A stretch of DNA of 64,000 bases from Bryobacterales bacterium (GCA_016721425.1 JADKID010000039.1:1-64000); one strand, 5' to 3'; counted from the first letter of the stretch, positions 27,466-36,851 are shown. Numbers and translations: made by a program. The notes: a model not told the origin generated them from the sequence alone.

Positions 27466-28908
27466 CTAGCGCCTGGGAGCGGGCGCCGGCTGGCGCGGCA
27501 CGTTTTCCTCCAGGATCGGGGGAATGAAATCGTGATCGAGAATCATCTTCTCCTGCAGGGCGGCGGAGAGGGCCGCCTGTTGATCGCGATACTCGGGATG
27601 GCCGGCCAGATTGTTCAGTTCTGCCGGGTCTTTCAGCAGGTCGTATAGCTCCAGCACGGGGCGGCGGCGAGCGAAGTAGGCGCGATCGTGTTCGGGGCGG
27701 AGAGAGCCGTCGCGGTGGGCGGCGAGCATCTGCTGCCAGCCGGGATCGTTGGCACTATCCACGGGCCAATACTCCATATCCGGCGTGACATTGTAGATGA
27801 GCTTGAACCTGTCGCTGCGCACGCAACGGGAGAGATCAAAGGTAGCGGCGCGGGACTGAGGCGTGAAGGGCGAGTTGCCATGGTGGAATCTGGCGCCAAA
27901 GACGTATTCGCGTGGATTGTAGCGGGCGCCGGTGAGGAGCGGGTAGAAGCTGCGGCCCGACATTGCGGCCGGGGCGACGGCGCCGCCGGCATCGACAAAG
28001 GTGGCGGCAAGGTCTTCGCCGGAGATGAGGTTGCTGGTGACGCCGGGCTTGACGTGGCCGGGCCAGCGGGCGATGAGGGGCACGTGGAGGCCGGGATCGT
28101 AGAGCGAGCCTTTGCCGTGGGGGAAGGCCATGCCGTTGTCGCCCATGAAGAGGACGAGCGTATCGGCTTCGCGTCCGTGTTTGCGGAGCACGGACATGAT
28201 CTCGCCGAAGGAGCGATCGGCACGTTCGATCTCGCCGCCATAGCGGGCGAGGTCATCGCGGACGCCGGGGAGATCGGGGAGATGCGGCGGAACTTTAACA
28301 CGGGCGCGATCGCGCGGGACTGCCTCCTTGTCCCAAGGATGATGCGGGTCACCGTAGTTTGCCCAGAAGAACCAGGGGCGGGACGCGGGCGCGCCGGTGA
28401 GGAACTGATCAAAGAGCCCGGTGGTTTGCGCCTGGCTGGAGATATCGAGAAAATCGACGCGCCGCTTCCAGCTGCGAAGACCGTTTTCGTCGTAGACACG
28501 GCCAGTGGTGGGCGTGGGATTGACCACGCCATCGAGATGGAAGTAGCGGCCGGCGACGCCTGTGTAGTAGCCGCGGGTGCGAAGCAGCTCCGGGGCGACG
28601 GGGATATCGGCGGGCAGGGGCGAGCTGAAGCGGCCCATGCGCGCGGCCACGGGCGAGCGGCCGGACATCAGTGCGGTGCGGGAGGGAACACACTGCGGCG
28701 CGGCTGTGAAGGCGTTTTGAAAGAGCAGGCCTTCGCGCGCGAACTGATCGAGGTTGGGCGTGGAGAGCCAGTCTGCACCATAGGCGCCGAGGTAGGGGTA
28801 GCTGTGATCGTCGGAGAGGACGAACAGGATGTTGGGCGGACGGGATGGCTGGCCGCGCAGGAGTTGAGGAGCGGCGGCGAGAGTCTTGAGCATGTCTCGG
28901 CGTTTCAT
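27466..28908 (-). CDS. secreted sulfatase (heparan N-sulfatase-like)
   Basis: The 480-residue protein has an RR-type N-terminus (MKRRDMLKTLAAAPQLLRG) followed by the alkaline-phosphatase-superfamily start PPNILFVLSDDHSYPYLGAYGADW. The sulfatase motif C73-V-P-S-R77 carries the Cys converted to formylglycine by an anaerobic or aerobic maturase not seen in this window. VLFMGDNGMAFPHGKGSLYDPGLHVPLIARWPG supplies the C-terminal metal and active-site residues. It probably removes sulfate from polysaccharides. It converges with the UXS gene. Confidence 0.9.
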   Translation of the reverse strand: MKRRDMLKTLAAAPQLLRGQPSRPPNILFVLSDDHSYPYLGAYGADWLSTPNLDQFAREGLLFQNAFTAAPQCVPSRTALMSGRSPVAARMGRFSSPLPADIPVAPELLRTRGYYTGVAGRYFHLDGVVNPTPTTGRVYDENGLRSWKRRVDFLDISSQAQTTGLFDQFLTGAPASRPWFFWANYGDPHHPWDKEAVPRDRARVKVPPHLPDLPGVRDDLARYGGEIERADRSFGEIMSVLRKHGREADTLVLFMGDNGMAFPHGKGSLYDPGLHVPLIARWPGHVKPGVTSNLISGEDLAATFVDAGGAVAPAAMSGRSFYPLLTGARYNPREYVFGARFHHGNSPFTPQSRAATFDLSRCVRSDRFKLIYNVTPDMEYWPVDSANDPGWQQMLAAHRDGSLRPEHDRAYFARRRPVLELYDLLKDPAELNNLAGHPEYRDQQAALSAALQEKMILDHDFIPPILEENVPRQPAPAPRR

Positions 28909-28988
28909 GGTGGTGCTGTACCCCCTAACACGCTATTACTTTCGGGGCCTGCGTGGGGAGCCGGGCGGCCGAGAATGCAGCTCTGCGG

Positions 28989-30866
28989 CTAGTGGATGGC
29001 GTCCTTGAGGTCCTTGACCAGGCGGGCGGCGAGACGCTTGGAGGTGTCGGACTGGAAGGCGCCGACGATAGCCTTGCGATCTCCGGTCTCCTGCATCCAC
29101 ACGACGGAGCGGGTCACGCGATCCAGCACTTTCGTGGTGATGCGCGTCTTGTCCTTGAGGCCGAGCAATCGGCCGGCGCCGGAGACAGCGCCGCCTTTCT
29201 GCTCTTCCAGGTGGACGGTGAGCAGGGCGTCGGCCGAGCCGCGATTGCGGGCGACCTCGACGCGGCCGGAGAGCTGGCGGGCGATCTCGTCGCGGATGAA
29301 CTCGTCTAACTGGCTGGGCATCTGCTCGACGAAGATGGTCCGCACCTCGCGCAGGCTGTGGATGGACTTGGCAGCGGGCGGAGGCGGCGCGACGGGCTCG
29401 GCGACGGGAGCAGGCGGCCGGACCGGCGCGGCGGTGACCTCCGGGGCGCGGTAGGCGGCCTCGACGGCGCGCAGCAACTCGGGGGATGCTCCGGCATCGC
29501 GCAGGGCCTGCGCGGACTGGGGCGTAGAGCGGAAGGCGACGCCGCGGCGGGTGACAATTTCGGTGACGTCCGGGAGGATGGCGGGCGCGCCGAGCTTCAA
29601 CGCGGCGACGAGCCCGGCGAGGTGCAACGGGTGGGCTCCGGGCGGCCCGGCAGCGGGGCCATCGGTGCGCTCGAGCGCGGCCAGGCTGGCGCTGCGGGCG
29701 GCGGGCGAGAGCGGTGCGGGGCCGGGTTGCGGGCGCGGCGGGGTGGCGGCCTTGGGCGGCGCGGCAACGGGCGGCTGAGTCTGGATGGGCTCCGGGGGCG
29801 GGAGCGTGGGCTCGGGTGGTGAGAGGATTGGAGATGGCTGTGGCGCGGGCGCGGGTGGCGGCTCGTATTGCACCACGGGCTGCGGCGGCGCGGGTTGCGG
29901 CTCGGGGCGGAGTTGACGGTAGATGACGAGCGCGACGGTGATGGTGGCCACCACGGAGAGGGCAAGGGCGGCGCCCATCCACAGCTTCTTGACGTCAAAA
30001 GGCGAGGCTGGCGTAGGCGCGGGCACGGGCTCGGCGAGCACGGTGGCGCGGCCCGGCGGCAGGAGGCTGCGCAGTGTCTCGGCAAATGAGGCAGCGTCCT
30101 GATAGCGCTGAGCGGGATCTTTTTCGAGCGCAAGCATGAGCGCGGATTCCACCTGGGGCGGCAAATTCAAGCCGAGCGCGCGCGGGCTGGGCGGGCGTTG
30201 CTGGACGTGCGCCATCAGGAGCTCGTATTCGCTGTTGGCCTGAAAAGGCAGGCGGCCGCTGAGCATCTCGTAGAGCAGGACGCCGAGCGAGTAGATATCG
30301 GAGCGGGTGTCTGCGGGCTTTCCTTGGATGCGCTCCGGCGCCAGATACTCCAGAGTGCCCACCATGCGGCCCTCGCGCGTCATCTTGGCGGCGCCCAGTA
30401 CCTGGGCGATGCCGAAATCCATCAGCTTGATCTGGCCAGTGGGCGTGAGCATCACGTTGGCCGGCTTGATATCGCGGTGGAGCACGCCGAGCGAATGGGC
30501 GTGCTGGATGCCCTCCAGCATGCGGATGGCGTGATTGAGCGAGCGCGGCCAGGGGAGGGCGCCCTCGCGCTGGATGATGCTCTCCAGGCTCTCTCCGGGC
30601 ACGAACTCCATGGCCATGAAATACTCGTCGCCATCTTTGAAGAACGAATAGAGCTGGGCGACGGCGGGATGATTGAGGCGGGCGAGCGTGATGGCCTCGG
30701 TGCGGAAACGTTCCAGCGTACCGGGCTGGGCGGCGATCTCCGGCTTGAGCGCCTTGATGGCCACCTCGCGCTCGATCATCGAATCGACGGCGCGGTAGAC
30801 CTTGCCCATACCGCCCTCGCCGAGCTTATCGATGAGGCGGTAGTTGCCCACCACTCTTCCGGTCAT
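28989..30866 (-). CDS. transmembrane Ser/Thr protein kinase, last gene of the type III cluster
   Basis: The 625-residue protein has an N-terminal Hanks-type kinase (about 8-270) with glycine loop GEGGMGKVY, Lys38, H130-R-D132, D150-F-G and LAPERI. A Pro/Arg-rich linker follows, then one membrane segment at about 297-316 (WMGAALALSVVATITVALVIY). A long Pro-rich region leads to a C-terminal extracytoplasmic domain (RTIFVEQMPSQLDEFIRDE, LLTVHLEEQKGG) that I do not recognise. It overlaps the PP2C gene by four bases (ATGA), so kinase and phosphatase are translated together. It is the likely sensor and writer of threonine phosphorylation for the FHA proteins in the cluster. Confidence 0.9.
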   Translation of the reverse strand: MTGRVVGNYRLIDKLGEGGMGKVYRAVDSMIEREVAIKALKPEIAAQPGTLERFRTEAITLARLNHPAVAQLYSFFKDGDEYFMAMEFVPGESLESIIQREGALPWPRSLNHAIRMLEGIQHAHSLGVLHRDIKPANVMLTPTGQIKLMDFGIAQVLGAAKMTREGRMVGTLEYLAPERIQGKPADTRSDIYSLGVLLYEMLSGRLPFQANSEYELLMAHVQQRPPSPRALGLNLPPQVESALMLALEKDPAQRYQDAASFAETLRSLLPPGRATVLAEPVPAPTPASPFDVKKLWMGAALALSVVATITVALVIYRQLRPEPQPAPPQPVVQYEPPPAPAPQPSPILSPPEPTLPPPEPIQTQPPVAAPPKAATPPRPQPGPAPLSPAARSASLAALERTDGPAAGPPGAHPLHLAGLVAALKLGAPAILPDVTEIVTRRGVAFRSTPQSAQALRDAGASPELLRAVEAAYRAPEVTAAPVRPPAPVAEPVAPPPPAAKSIHSLREVRTIFVEQMPSQLDEFIRDEIARQLSGRVEVARNRGSADALLTVHLEEQKGGAVSGAGRLLGLKDKTRITTKVLDRVTRSVVWMQETGDRKAIVGAFQSDTSKRLAARLVKDLKDAIH

Positions 30867-31708
30867 GCCGCCCCCTGGCCCTGCGCCGAGCCGTCCTCCA
30901 CGCGCACCACGGCGACAGTGACGTTATCGGTGCCGTCGCGGCTGGCGGCCACGGCCATGATGGCGGCGCAGGCCTGTTCGGGCGTCGGGCTGGCAGTGCA
31001 TAGCTGGCCGAACTCGTCGTCGTCGATGGTTTCGTAAAGTCCATCCGTGCAGAGCATCAGCGCATCGCCGGCCTGCAAGGGGAAGGGCTCGCGCCAGGTG
31101 GAGACCTCCAGCTTCTCGTGCGTGCCCATGGCGCGGAGGATCACGTTGCGCTCCTCGTGGTGGTTGGCCTCGGCCAGAGTGATAAGGCCCTGATTGACCA
31201 TCTCCATGGTGGCGGAATGGTCTTGCGTCATGCGGTAGGCGCGGCCGCCGCGGATGAGATAGATGCGGCTGTCGCCGACGTGGGCGGTATAGGCGAGACC
31301 GTTCAGCACGACGGCGGCGGTGCAGGTGGTGCCCATGCCGGCCATCTTGCGATCGCGCCGGGCGCGTTCGAGAATGGCTGAGTTCGCGGCCAGGAACGCC
31401 TCCACCAATGCCTTCTGGATATCGTGCCGCGATGCGTAGAAATGCTCGGTGACGGTATCGACGGCGAGGCCGCTGGCAATCTCGCCGGCCTCATGGCCGC
31501 CCATGCCGTCGGCCACGATCACGAGGACACCCTTGGCGTACATGGCAGTCTGATTGGCCGGGATCACGACGGCCGCGCTGTCCTCGTTGATGGGGCGGAC
31601 GTGGCCGCGATCGGTAAGAAAGCTGGCGCTCACCGGATACTGATGGAAGGGCAGGCAGTGGAACTCGCCCGTGGCTTTGGGTTTGTCTTGCGGCATTGGG
31701 GTGTGCAT
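30863..31708 (-). CDS. PP2C-family Ser/Thr protein phosphatase
   Basis: The protein is about 281 residues from the ATG at 31708. It has the PP2C metal motifs in order: LTDRGHVRPINEDS, IVADGMGGHEAGEIASGLA, GMGTTCTAAVV, AHVGDSRIYLIRGG, LCTDGLYETIDDDE and GTDNVTVAVV. It should remove phosphate from the substrates of the flanking kinases. The frame is open far upstream, but that part overlaps the kinase gene at 31741-32871 antiparallel to nothing useful. 31708 or 31696 are the realistic starts. Confidence 0.9.
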   Translation of the reverse strand: MHTPMPQDKPKATGEFHCLPFHQYPVSASFLTDRGHVRPINEDSAAVVIPANQTAMYAKGVLVIVADGMGGHEAGEIASGLAVDTVTEHFYASRHDIQKALVEAFLAANSAILERARRDRKMAGMGTTCTAAVVLNGLAYTAHVGDSRIYLIRGGRAYRMTQDHSATMEMVNQGLITLAEANHHEERNVILRAMGTHEKLEVSTWREPFPLQAGDALMLCTDGLYETIDDDEFGQLCTASPTPEQACAAIMAVAASRDGTDNVTVAVVRVEDGSAQGQGAA

Positions 31709-31740
31709 CCTTTTCCGTAGTGCGTCAAGCAGTGACGCGG

Positions 31741-32871
31741 TCAACGCCGCGCGGGCAGCATCGGGTAGCTGTAGACCTTTCTCTCGCCAACATCGAACTG
31801 AACCACCTGTTCCTGGTAGCCTTCGCGGCGCAGCACCAACTGCACGGCCGTACCGCGCGGTGCCCGCAGCCGGTAGGGCGTGGAGCCCACCTGACGGCCG
31901 GCTTCGTAGACATCGGCCTGGCCGTTCACCACCTCGATGGTGACGGTCTCCCCTTCCCCGGAAGGCCCGCTGAAGAAGAGCCAGCCGGCCAGCAGAAGCG
32001 CCGCGGCGCCGCCGGCTAAAGCGAGCGTACGGCGTGGCGGCAGAGTTGCCGCCGGCTTCGCGCTCACTGTGAGCGCCCGCCGCACCTGGGTGCAATCGCG
32101 AAAGCGGCGCGCCGGCATCTTGGCGAGGCAGCGCATGACGAGTTGATCCAGCGCGGGCGGGACGCCTGGGCGCAGGCTGCCGGGCGCGGGCGGATCGACT
32201 TGCTGGATCTGGCGGTAGAGCTCGTCGTCGCCGCCGCCTTCAAACGGCATGCGGCCGGTGAGCATCTCGTAGGCAAGAATGCCAACGGACCACACCTCGG
32301 AGCGCTCGTCTGCCAGCTTGCCTTGCAGAAGCTCCGGTGCCAGGCTCTCCGGCGTGCCCATGACCGAACCCATGCGCGTAAGGCGGGCCGATTCGCGAAA
32401 GCGGGCGATGCCGAAATCCAGCAGCTTCACGCCGCCCTGGGGCGTGAGTTTGACGTTGGATGATTTCAGATCGCGGTGCAGCACGCCCTCGGCGTGCAGA
32501 TAGCTGAGCGCGTCGCAGATGCTATCGAGCACCGAGGTGGCCTCCTCTGCGCTGAGCGGGCCGCGTCGCCGGAGGCGCTCCTGCAGCGTCTCGCCCTCGA
32601 CGAACTCCATGACGATGCAGGGCTGGCCGTCGTAGAGGAACATCTCGAAGAAGGCGGCGATGCCGGGATGGGAGAGGCGCGATTGGATGCGCGCCTCGTT
32701 CATGAAGCGCTCCCAGACGCGCGTCTCCGGGCTGGCGCCGCGCAGCGTCTTCATGGCGCGCACATCGCCGGTGCCCACGTCCGTGACGCGGTAGACCTCG
32801 CCCATGCCGCCCTCGCCGACGAGGCGATCGACGCGGTATTTGCCGATCTCCTTACCCGCGGTGAATGCCAT
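31741..32871 (-). CDS. transmembrane Ser/Thr protein kinase with C-terminal PEGA-like domain
   Basis: The 376-residue protein has a full kinase domain (about 11-270): GEGGMGEVY, Lys41, H132-R-D134 in LHRDLKSSNV, D152-F-G, and SLAPELLQG. One membrane segment at about 285-303 (LALAGGAAALLLAGWLFF) is followed by a small PEGA-type beta domain (VTIEVVNGQADVYEAGRQVGSTPYRLRAPRG). It sits between the FHA-protease and PP2C genes in the same direction, forming a kinase/phosphatase/FHA set analogous to PpkA/PppA/Fha of type VI secretion. Confidence 0.9.
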   Translation of the reverse strand: MAFTAGKEIGKYRVDRLVGEGGMGEVYRVTDVGTGDVRAMKTLRGASPETRVWERFMNEARIQSRLSHPGIAAFFEMFLYDGQPCIVMEFVEGETLQERLRRRGPLSAEEATSVLDSICDALSYLHAEGVLHRDLKSSNVKLTPQGGVKLLDFGIARFRESARLTRMGSVMGTPESLAPELLQGKLADERSEVWSVGILAYEMLTGRMPFEGGGDDELYRQIQQVDPPAPGSLRPGVPPALDQLVMRCLAKMPARRFRDCTQVRRALTVSAKPAATLPPRRTLALAGGAAALLLAGWLFFSGPSGEGETVTIEVVNGQADVYEAGRQVGSTPYRLRAPRGTAVQLVLRREGYQEQVVQFDVGERKVYSYPMLPARR

Positions 32872-32892
32872 GGCGTCTACTCCGGGCGCACT

Positions 32893-34605
32893 CTACATGA
32901 CGCGGTTGATGCCCATCAGCTCCATGCCGTAGCGGATAGGCACGGCGAAGGTGATGGCCACGCCGCCGCTGTTGCTGCCGGAGGTGAAGATGCCGATGAC
33001 GCGGCCCTTATCGTCAAACACGGGGCCGCCGCTGTTGCCGGGGCCGGTGGAGTTGACGGTGAGCTGATAGACATCGCCCATGCTGCTGTAGGTGGCCTCG
33101 GAGAGGCCGGCCTGGGCGCGAATCACGCGACCGATGTTGCCGACGCTGAGCGTGGGATCAGGGATCACCTTGGCCTCGGACTGGCGATTGAAGACGTCCT
33201 TGGATTCCACCGCGCCGACGACGACCGGCGAAGCCGCGGGATAGCCGAGCACGATCACCGGATCGCCGGGAATGATGCTGGTGTAGTTGTCGAACATCTC
33301 CACCTTACGCAGCGAGCGCGGGATATCGAGCTTCACCATGGCGACGTCGATCTGATCCGAGGTGCGCGCCAGCTTGGCGGGAATGCGCACGCGGTTTTTG
33401 GCGAAGGTGACATCCATGTAATCGTTGCGGCCCTCGATGAACTTGCCACTGATGGACTTCTGCACGATGCGGATGCCGCCGCCCTCGGGCGCGCCGTGAA
33501 TGACGAAGCGCGCGTTGGCCGGCACCCACGCCGGGAAGTTCTGCGCGCCGATGGGCTGGAGCTGTTTGATATTCATCTGCTCGTCGAGCTGCATGACAAC
33601 GCCGACGGGATCGGAGAAGTTATAGCGCGTCATCCAGGTGGAGGCCACGTGGCGATTGGTGAGCGCGAATCCATCGGAGCTGACCACGAAGCCGGAACCG
33701 GTGTGCATGCCGCCGATGGCTTTGTACTTGCCGGCGCCGTCGTCGGTGGAGAGGACAGGTTCCAGCTGGCTGTTCATCGAGATGAAGGCGGGAAGGAGCG
33801 CGGGCGCGCCGGGGACCAGTTCCTTCACCGTGCCATCCTCAGCCGTCACCTTGTTGGGCATGGCGACGTGGTGCAACTGGCGGCCGCTCTCGATATCGAC
33901 GATCTTCCAGCCGACCTCGAAAAAGAGCACGGAATCGGTGTTTACGGAGGCAATTTCGGCAGGATTCAGCTTCTTTTCGCTCTTTCCGGAGCCGTACTTG
34001 GACTGCCAGAAGAGGAAGCCGCCGGCCACGGCCACCACCAGCACGGCGGCGAGAGCGATGAACTGGTAGACGCGCGATTTCTGCTCGCTGCGCTCGATCA
34101 TGCGCTCCACTGTGCCCTTGCCGATGCCGGCCTTGGCCACGGGGCCGGAGATCACGGGCGTGACGGAAGAGGTGGACGATTCGCGGGTCATCTGTGGATT
34201 AGGCGCGGCGGGCACGATGCTGGACGCCAGGCGCGTGGCCTTGGCGGCGTTGGGGCGTGGGTCCACGTCGAACTCCAGTTCCGGCCCGCCGGGGCCGAGC
34301 TGGATGACGTCGCCGGGCGTCACCGTGACCTCGCCGCTGATGCGCTGCCGGTTGAGGAAGGTGCCGTTGCGGCTCCCCATGTCCGCCAGCTTGAAGGCGG
34401 GCGGGTTGCCTGCCTCCACCGCGATCTTGCAATGGATGCGGCTGACGACGTCGTCCTTGTTCTCGTCGAATGCGATTTCGCAAGAGGGATCGCGGCCCAT
34501 GCTGATGCCCTTGAAGAGCTTCAACGGGAACTCCTCGACCTTTTCTCCCTTGCTTCCGCTGCGGTGGCGAACGATGATTTTTTGTTCCATGGCCTTCGAC
34601 ATCAC
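32893..34605 (-). CDS. FHA domain - transmembrane - trypsin-like serine protease
   Basis: In the 570-residue protein a canonical FHA domain spans about 25-110 (SMGRDPSCEIAF, VVSRIHCKI, DMGSRNGTFLN), with all the phosphothreonine-contact motifs. A Thr/Ser-rich linker and one membrane helix follow at 179-200. The outer part, about 220-570, is an S1-like protease with H319 (ALTNRHVAS), D420 (QIDVAMVKLD) and S525 (GPGNSGGPVF), a complete triad. The domain order places FHA in the cytoplasm and the protease in the periplasm. GTG at 34605, ATG at 34602 or ATG at 34590 could start it. It could cleave or remodel envelope components in response to kinase signalling. Confidence 0.88.
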   Translation of the reverse strand: MMSKAMEQKIIVRHRSGSKGEKVEEFPLKLFKGISMGRDPSCEIAFDENKDDVVSRIHCKIAVEAGNPPAFKLADMGSRNGTFLNRQRISGEVTVTPGDVIQLGPGGPELEFDVDPRPNAAKATRLASSIVPAAPNPQMTRESSTSSVTPVISGPVAKAGIGKGTVERMIERSEQKSRVYQFIALAAVLVVAVAGGFLFWQSKYGSGKSEKKLNPAEIASVNTDSVLFFEVGWKIVDIESGRQLHHVAMPNKVTAEDGTVKELVPGAPALLPAFISMNSQLEPVLSTDDGAGKYKAIGGMHTGSGFVVSSDGFALTNRHVASTWMTRYNFSDPVGVVMQLDEQMNIKQLQPIGAQNFPAWVPANARFVIHGAPEGGGIRIVQKSISGKFIEGRNDYMDVTFAKNRVRIPAKLARTSDQIDVAMVKLDIPRSLRKVEMFDNYTSIIPGDPVIVLGYPAASPVVVGAVESKDVFNRQSEAKVIPDPTLSVGNIGRVIRAQAGLSEATYSSMGDVYQLTVNSTGPGNSGGPVFDDKGRVIGIFTSGSNSGGVAITFAVPIRYGMELMGINRVM

Positions 34606-34639
34606 TTATCGCGGTTGGGCGGTGGAAGTTGCTACCGAA

Positions 34640-36283
34640 TCAGCGAACCTGTTCCAGTTCCGTGACGTCGATGTTGGGGGGCGCGCTGGGCGCATCAGAG
34701 CCGACGACGGTGTTGGTGTTGCGCACGCGCCAGTAGTAGTTTTTGCCGGCGGTGCCCTCCAGCTCCTCGCCGGATTCCGGGTCCTTCAGGCGGACCGTGC
34801 CGCGGATGTAATCGGAGAAGTTGCGGTTGGTGCGGTCCTGCGATTTCTGGCGGCTCCAGTAGTTATCCGTGATGATCCGCGAGACCTCTTCGTTGGTCTT
34901 GGTGACGATGCGGGAGGTCTCGGCGGTGAGCTGTTGCTGTTGTCCAAACCATGCTGGATTCACCTGGAATGTTTTCATCAGGCGCTGGATGACGGCATCT
35001 ACGACGGGGGTCTGATCCGGCGGCGCCACCCAGGCGAGCAACGTGGTGACCCACCACATGCTGGAGTCGGCGATGGTGGTGAGCCTGGTGCCGGCCAACA
35101 CGTAGCCGGCGCTCTCGCGGCCGTTGCGGACACAGGAGAACGATGCCTCGCCGGCAGTGATGGTTTGCTGGGCTACGCCGGAGACGCGGGAGCTCAGATC
35201 GGTGCGCTCGCGAACGTCGCGGAGCTGTACGTTGGACGAGCCGGTGAGCCGCGCCAGGGTGCCCACATAGTTGCGGGCAAAAACGGATCCCGGCCGATAG
35301 CGCATGACCATGGCGCCACCGCCGGGATAGGGCTTGCCCTCGACGAGACCACCCATGCCATAGACGGGCGGCGTGGGCACGACGAAGCCGCCGAGCTCCG
35401 GGTCGCCGCTGGCGATGACGATGGCGCCGTCGGGCGAGGTGAGGCGCAGATAGCTGCGGACGTCGACGGTGGACTTGCGCACGGTGCCGCCGCGCACGTT
35501 CCAGCCTGCGGGGACATCGACGGTGAAGGACTGCTCGTTGGGATCCTGAAAGCGGGTGAAAGAGAGGTTGGGCGGGGCGGCGGCGGGACGAGCGGCGCCC
35601 TGGGTGTGCTCGGCCGGGCCGGCGCCTGTGAAAGAGAAGCTGCGCAGGATGGCCACCAGTTGGGTGCGCTGCTGATCGTATTGCGCGGCGGGCGCGGCGA
35701 TGACGTAGAGGGTGCCCACTCCACCCTGCGTGAAGCAGAGCACCGAGGCGCGGCCCGGCCCGGCGCCGCCGCGAAACTGCACGGACGAGAGAGCGCCGGA
35801 TTGGCCGATGCGGCTGGGCTGGACGGCGGTGACGGCCGCCTCGGGCAGAAACGGGCGCAGCGCGATGGCGCCATAGCGCCGCAGGTATTCGGCGGCGGAG
35901 GTATTGGGCGGCGCGGTGAAGGGCGCAATCATGACGAGGGAGGCTGAGTCGCCGCTGCGCGCCACCACGGAGGAGCCGCGAGTGATCTGCGATTGCCAGC
36001 CGGGCGGCAGGCTCATGCGGTAGCCCTGGCCCTGGCTCGGCGTGGGCGGGGCGGACGCGGCGGGCGCGGCGGGGGGCTGTGCAGTGCGGCCCTGGTGGGC
36101 GGGCGGCTGGGTGTGCTGCGGGGTGGACGTGGGTGGGGTCTGCGGTGGGGTCTTCGGTGGCGCCTGTGGCGGCGTCTGCTTTTTCGGCGCAACCACGCCA
36201 TCCTTGAGCACCGAGCCGAGCGATTGTGCGGATGCGGGTATCGATAGCAGAGCCAGCGTGATTGCGAGTGGGGTGAACTTCAT
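34640..36283 (-). CDS. secreted hypothetical protein in the type III cluster
   Basis: The 547-residue protein has a signal peptide (MKFTPLAITLALLSIPASAQS), a Pro/Thr/Gln-rich linker at about 30-85, and two related beta-rich segments. One starts YRMSLPPGWQSQITRGSSVVARSGDSASLVMIAPF, the other FTVDVPAGWNVRGG then YLRLTSPDGAIVIASGDPE. Both resemble domains of the PsbP/lipoprotein kind that share a PxGW motif. The C-terminal third holds NYYWRVRNTNTVV. I do not recognise a family. It lies between the FHA-protease and FHA-TM genes and should be periplasmic or surface-located. Confidence 0.6.
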   Translation of the reverse strand: MKFTPLAITLALLSIPASAQSLGSVLKDGVVAPKKQTPPQAPPKTPPQTPPTSTPQHTQPPAHQGRTAQPPAAPAASAPPTPSQGQGYRMSLPPGWQSQITRGSSVVARSGDSASLVMIAPFTAPPNTSAAEYLRRYGAIALRPFLPEAAVTAVQPSRIGQSGALSSVQFRGGAGPGRASVLCFTQGGVGTLYVIAAPAAQYDQQRTQLVAILRSFSFTGAGPAEHTQGAARPAAAPPNLSFTRFQDPNEQSFTVDVPAGWNVRGGTVRKSTVDVRSYLRLTSPDGAIVIASGDPELGGFVVPTPPVYGMGGLVEGKPYPGGGAMVMRYRPGSVFARNYVGTLARLTGSSNVQLRDVRERTDLSSRVSGVAQQTITAGEASFSCVRNGRESAGYVLAGTRLTTIADSSMWWVTTLLAWVAPPDQTPVVDAVIQRLMKTFQVNPAWFGQQQQLTAETSRIVTKTNEEVSRIITDNYWSRQKSQDRTNRNFSDYIRGTVRLKDPESGEELEGTAGKNYYWRVRNTNTVVGSDAPSAPPNIDVTELEQVR

Positions 36284-36335
36284 AGCGCCTCAGCCGAGTT
36301 ATCGGCGCGGGCTGCGGCGAGTTGCGCGGGGCGCC

Positions 36336-36851
36336 TCAGCCCATGCGGTAGAGAGCCACGAGGGCGATGGCGATGGCGGCGAGAATGAGGGTCCATTTCT
36401 CCAAACCGTCGAGCTTCCACCAGGCGGGCACGGGGGCGAGAGTTGGCTGTGGCTGCGGAATGACGGGCGCCGGAATGTCGTCGGTGCGCGCGATTCGCTG
36501 CTGGGTCTGGGGCGGCGTCTCGGGCTGGGGGGGAGGAGGCGGCGTGAGGAGGCGCGCCGTCATGGTGTAGCCGGCCATGCGCACCTCGTCGAAGGGCCCG
36601 CACAGCACAGCAGTTTTCTTCGGCAAGGGCTGGCCGTTGAGCCAGACTCCGTTGCTGCTGAGGTCCGTTAGCGCAAGCTGGCCATCGAAGGCCGTAAACG
36701 CCAGGTGCTCGCGCGAGAGCTGCGTGCCTTCCAACTGAATGGGGCTCTCCGGGCCGCGGCCCAGCACCACGGGACCGGCGGTGAGATCGAGGTCGTAGCC
36801 TTGGCGCGCGGCGGGCGCTGCATCGGAGGTGAGGATGACTTGGAGCTTCAC
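36336..36851 (-). CDS. FHA-domain protein with C-terminal membrane anchor
   Basis: The 171-residue protein has a canonical FHA domain at about 20-105 (VVLGRGPESPIQL, TQLSREHLAFT, LTDLSSNGVWLNG), a Pro/Gln-rich linker (PPPPPQPETPPQTQQR), and a final membrane helix WTLILAAIAIALVALY at about 153-168 with only three residues beyond. This puts the FHA domain in the cytoplasm on a tail anchor. SctD proteins also have a cytoplasmic FHA-like domain before one membrane helix, so a reduced SctD-like adaptor is one possibility. The periplasmic ring domain of SctD is missing. Confidence 0.8.
   Translation of the reverse strand: MKLQVILTSDAAPAARQGYDLDLTAGPVVLGRGPESPIQLEGTQLSREHLAFTAFDGQLALTDLSSNGVWLNGQPLPKKTAVLCGPFDEVRMAGYTMTARLLTPPPPPQPETPPQTQQRIARTDDIPAPVIPQPQPTLAPVPAWWKLDGLEKWTLILAAIAIALVALYRMG

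Noticed and set aside
28989..34605. Interpretation of the kinase/PP2C/FHA genes as part of a type VI secretion system
   Set aside because: No TssB/C, Hcp, VgrG, ClpV or TssM-like genes are present; all secretion genes in the direct neighbourhood are type III.
32476..34665. 729-codon open frame on the plus strand
   Set aside because: It lies opposite the FHA-protease and kinase genes, which have complete catalytic motifs; the plus-strand translation has none.
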